Shown: one piece after another, positions 61,462 to 64,000 of the stretch | Numbering within the stretch: the first letter of the stretch is position 1 | How the letters are laid out: every line of letters starts with the position of its first letter | The notes under the pieces: generated by a model | Told to the model about the DNA's origin: nothing | What the model saw: only the letters and a program-made list of their open reading frames with translations | Databases searched by the model: none | Source: Puccinia triticina | Lineage: Eukaryota; Basidiomycota; Pucciniomycetes; Pucciniales; Pucciniaceae | DNA: 64,000 bases | Reading direction: 5' to 3' | Assembly (NCBI RefSeq): GCF_026914185.1 | Contig: NC_070573.1 | Location: 310,001-374,000, forward strand | Translations under genes and position numbers: made by a program

Positions 61462-62165
61462 CGGTGTTTACCGGTCATTGAGAGGCTTCAGCTCAATGAC
61501 CGGTGAGACCGGTCATCCTCGATGACCTCTCTCAATGCTGAAGCAAGCAGCTTCCGGTGAGACCGGTCATCCTCGATGACCTCTCTCAATGCTTAAGCAA
61601 GAAGCTTCCGGAGAGGCTTCAGCTCAATGACCGGTGAGACCGGTCATCCTCGATGACCTCTCTCAATGCTGAAGCAAGCAGCTTCCGGTGAGACCGGTCA
61701 TCCTTGATGACCTCTCTCAATGCTGAAGCAAGCAGCTTCCGGTGAGACCGGTCATCCTCGATGACCTCTCTCAATGCGCAAGCAGATTCCGGTGAGACCG
61801 GTCATCTTTGAACTCTCTTGATGCTCAAGCAAGCAGCGAGACGCCGAGAGGAACTCCCCTCTCGGCAATACCAGCTCGGCCGGAGGAGAGTCTCTCTTGG
61901 CGAGCCATGTTACCAGCTTGCCGAGAGGGACTCTCCAAAGAGCTCAAGCAAGCCGCTTTTCATCTCGATGACCTCACTCAATGCTGAAGCAAGGAGCTTT
62001 TCATCTCTCAATGACCGGTGTTTACCGGTCATCGAGAGGCACCGGTGTTTACCCGTAATCGCGAGGCTTCAGCTTGATGAAGAGTCAGACCGGTAATCCT
62101 CGATGACCAGTGAGGCTTGAATTGGGTTGAGTCATCTTGATGACCGGTCAGACCGGTCATCAATG
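61462..62165. repeat. ACCGGT-hairpin minisatellite
   Basis: Units of about 55-65 bp alternate TGACCGGTGAGACCGGTCAT (perfect arms TGACCGGT/ACCGGTCA) with CCTCGATGACCTCTCTCAAT and GCTGAAGCAAGCAGCTTCCG. At least five units lie at about 61500-61805, plus variants TGACCGGTGTTTACCGGTCA at both borders (61459 and 62010). Some units carry GAAGC...GCTTC as a second hairpin. No coding sequence. Confidence 0.85.
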
Positions 62166-62305
62166 TCCTTATAGGATAAGCAACAGCCGGGATGAAGAGA
62201 AAAAATTGAAGATTGGGCAGAATACAGAAGCAGTGAAACACAGACTCAAGGGATAGCTGTAAAACAGTGTATATACATTGTGTGCGTCAATGGAGTGGGG
62301 GAACA

Positions 62306-63406
62306 TCACGCGAGAAGCTCCTTGGCACAAGCTTGTGTTTGCACAAGAACCTCTTTGGCAAGCCACTTTTGGACTATGTTTGGCGAGGTTGTTTGAACTA
62401 ACTTCAGGAAGGTTCGTGCTTTGGTGTTATCTTCAATGATGCTGATGTAGTCAACAAACTCATCGTCCGGGATGTCGTCTCCAAACATTTGCTGAAGTTT
62501 TTCAAGGGCGCATTCGGATGAGCTTTCGTTGGTGGTGGGCGAGGTATTGGCAAGTCTGGAAAAATGATTTTGGTTAGAGGCAATAGATAGCATTGCTCCA
62601 ACAAGGTCTTTGGATCCCTCCGAAGCCTTTCCAATGGCAGAAATGAGCCCGGTGATCCCATTGCTCAAGATATCATTCTTGCCTTCGCGGATCCTTTTTG
62701 GGATGGGTTGACTGGGGGATGGTTGAGCCGAGTTGCCAAGATCCTCCTCCTCATTGACATCAGCTTCCATCGCCAGTTGTCGCTTCAAAGTTGCCAACGC
62801 TTTCTTGTGGTTTAACTGAGGGGCTTCTGGGGGGGACAAAGGAAGCTCTGGTTCTTGATATCCTGGGAAGCCGGTATCTGCCAATTCGCCCGACGCAACA
62901 GTTCCAAGGAAGACATCTTCGGCGAGGTGGAAGAGTGGGAATGACTTTCCCTTGAGCTTATCGAAATTTCGTCTTGGGTGAGCTGCAAACAGCTCACCCC
63001 AAGTCCTTGGATCTGCGGTTGGAGTCAAGCCTTCTTTGTCCCAACCAAACCCGGACTGGTTGCAAAGAAACTTGAAGTCTTGATATATTTTCCGAATCGC
63101 ACCTTTCTGGTTTTGGATCTGTTGAACATCGAGGCTGGTCCCACAGGCCTTGTTCAAGTCAGCTGCAAGCAGAGGCCAGGCATCCTTCTTCAAGCCAGCG
63201 TTGTCGGTGGCATGTCCATGCCAAGAGTAGTCCAGGACAAGTTCAAGCATCTTTTTCTTCTGGTCGAGGGTCCAGTTATGAGGTTCTTTCCGCTGTTTGG
63301 TGGCTTTGACTGGCTGATTTGTGGCTTTGAGAGGGAGTTTCATTGCTTCTGGCTGGTGTTTAGCACTGGGCTTGGTCATAGTTTGTTGGATTGCAGAAGA
63401 AGACAA
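62306..63406 (-). CDS. Myb/SANT-like DNA-binding protein of a PIF/Harbinger element
   Basis: Intact 366-residue frame. Residues about 40-150 form a Myb/SANT-like domain of the Myb_DNA-bind_3 type: NWTLDQKKKMLELVLDY, then DAWPLLAADLNK, QIQNQKGAIRKIYQDFKFL and SGFGWD, ending near AHPRRNF. The C-terminal half is acidic and then helical (LEKLQQMFGDDIPDDEFVDY). In PIF/Harbinger transposons such a protein is the second gene. It binds the transposon ends and brings the transposase to the nucleus. The frame is open while the partner transposase is destroyed, so it might still act in trans on related copies or be domesticated. Confidence 0.82.
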   Translation of the reverse strand: MSSSAIQQTMTKPSAKHQPEAMKLPLKATNQPVKATKQRKEPHNWTLDQKKKMLELVLDYSWHGHATDNAGLKKDAWPLLAADLNKACGTSLDVQQIQNQKGAIRKIYQDFKFLCNQSGFGWDKEGLTPTADPRTWGELFAAHPRRNFDKLKGKSFPLFHLAEDVFLGTVASGELADTGFPGYQEPELPLSPPEAPQLNHKKALATLKRQLAMEADVNEEEDLGNSAQPSPSQPIPKRIREGKNDILSNGITGLISAIGKASEGSKDLVGAMLSIASNQNHFSRLANTSPTTNESSSECALEKLQQMFGDDIPDDEFVDYISIIEDNTKARTFLKLVQTTSPNIVQKWLAKEVLVQTQACAKELLA

Positions 63407-63705
63407 AGGTGATTGTAGAAGAAGACAGAGGGGAAGTGTGCAGTTTTGGTAATGATGTTGAAGACAAGAGTGGGTTTGGAAATGTGTGCAACACCAAGGA
63501 ATTGTGGAGGCAACCTTTTTATGATGGGAGGAGTCAGTGATTTGAGTTGGATACTGTGGTTGCCGTCAATTTCACAAATCAAGCAGTATCCATTGGTGGT
63601 CATTCTCAAAATTATCAACGTGTGGTACACCATTTCAATTTTGGAGCGGGAAATTGAAATTTTGCAAAAATTTGCGAAAATTGGGGTCTATGGTACAGGC
63701 CCTTA

Positions 63706-64000
63706 GCTAATGATTCAACCCTAGTTAAGTGGACTCAACTTGGGACCAACCTTTCTCAGCTGAAGATTACACTGGACGAAGCGCTTGGCATCTTTTTTCA
63801 AAGCTCTTACAAACCTCTGGCCGGTGTGGATTGGACCACTTTTGTCTTCAGCGTATTGCAAACTCTCAATGCCAAGACGTCCCCGTTGTTGAAAGATGTT
63901 GCGTTGGTGATCCAATTTGCAACAAGCAAGGGCAAGACCAAGGGGAAAACAGCTGATCCAAATTTGATGGACCTTGACCGCATCAATGCTTTCCAAGGCC
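63706..64000 (+). pseudogene. Retrotransposon gag remnant, 3' part (runs off window)
   Basis: Continues the gag frame interrupted at 60645: NDSTLVKWTQLGTNLSQLKI, then LAGVDWTTFVFSVLQTLN and DPNLMDLDRINAFQ at the window end. The frame joins across the TTA duplication as DPNLANDSTLVK, showing the insertion site, but it is offset from the upstream gag frame. Confidence 0.65.

Larger units (their letters stand above)
60646..63702. mobile_element. PIF/Harbinger DNA transposon (defective) nested in gag
   Basis: 3,057 bp. Perfect inverted ends GGGCCTGTACCATAG and CTATGGTACAGGCCC, with TTA duplications at 60643-60645 and 63703-63705. The TTA duplication, the ends and a Myb/SANT-like partner gene identify PIF/Harbinger. 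The DDE transposase is reduced to its N-terminus, and a hairpin minisatellite takes the place where the rest should be. Confidence 0.9.

Overview
The window looks like nuclear DNA of a rust fungus (Pucciniales, most likely Puccinia). I infer this from basidiomycete-type genes with many short introns, a repetitive Ser/Thr-rich secreted protein, and a dense, nested load of transposable elements. The species cannot be fixed by eye.

Layout. 0.26-1.15 kb: last exons of a Cys-containing protein. 2.8-3.7 kb: hAT-like fold-back element. 4.3-6.5 kb (-): secreted repeat protein. 8.1-16.4 kb (-): NOT1, scaffold of the CCR4-NOT deadenylase. 17.0-21.6 kb (-): KDM4/JMJD2-type JmjN-JmjC histone demethylase. 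From about 22.9 kb onward almost everything is mobile or repetitive DNA, except a P-loop NTPase family gene at 53.4-56.5 kb (-) that is broken by one in-frame stop.

The centre (23.9-48.0 kb) is a 348-bp satellite built from two diverged 174-bp monomers. It is interrupted by solo LTRs, MITEs and four Helitrons, which I recognise from a TC 5' end, a GC hairpin plus CTAG 3' end, and A|T target sites without duplication. Two Helitrons are near-identical, lie in opposite orientation 2.2 kb apart, and carry captured fragments of GSK3 and VPS18 arranged as GSK3-VPS18-GSK3. Their satellite flanks only make intact target sites if swapped between the two copies, so the 2.2-kb segment between them has been inverted. 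Comparing the copies also exposes two clean later insertions with TG...CA ends and 5-bp duplications: a 637-bp Copia-type TRIM and a 246-bp solo LTR. Each carries a tRNA-like gene with A box, B box and a downstream TTTT inside the LTR.

48.6-64.0 kb holds a truncated Copia element, a CACTA-like element (second copy at 22.9 kb), arrays of tiny GC-rich hairpins, and a PIF/Harbinger transposon nested in a decayed gag gene. The three recognisable housekeeping or chromatin genes lie together in the left third. The right two thirds behave as a TE sink and possibly a pericentromeric or otherwise heterochromatic block.
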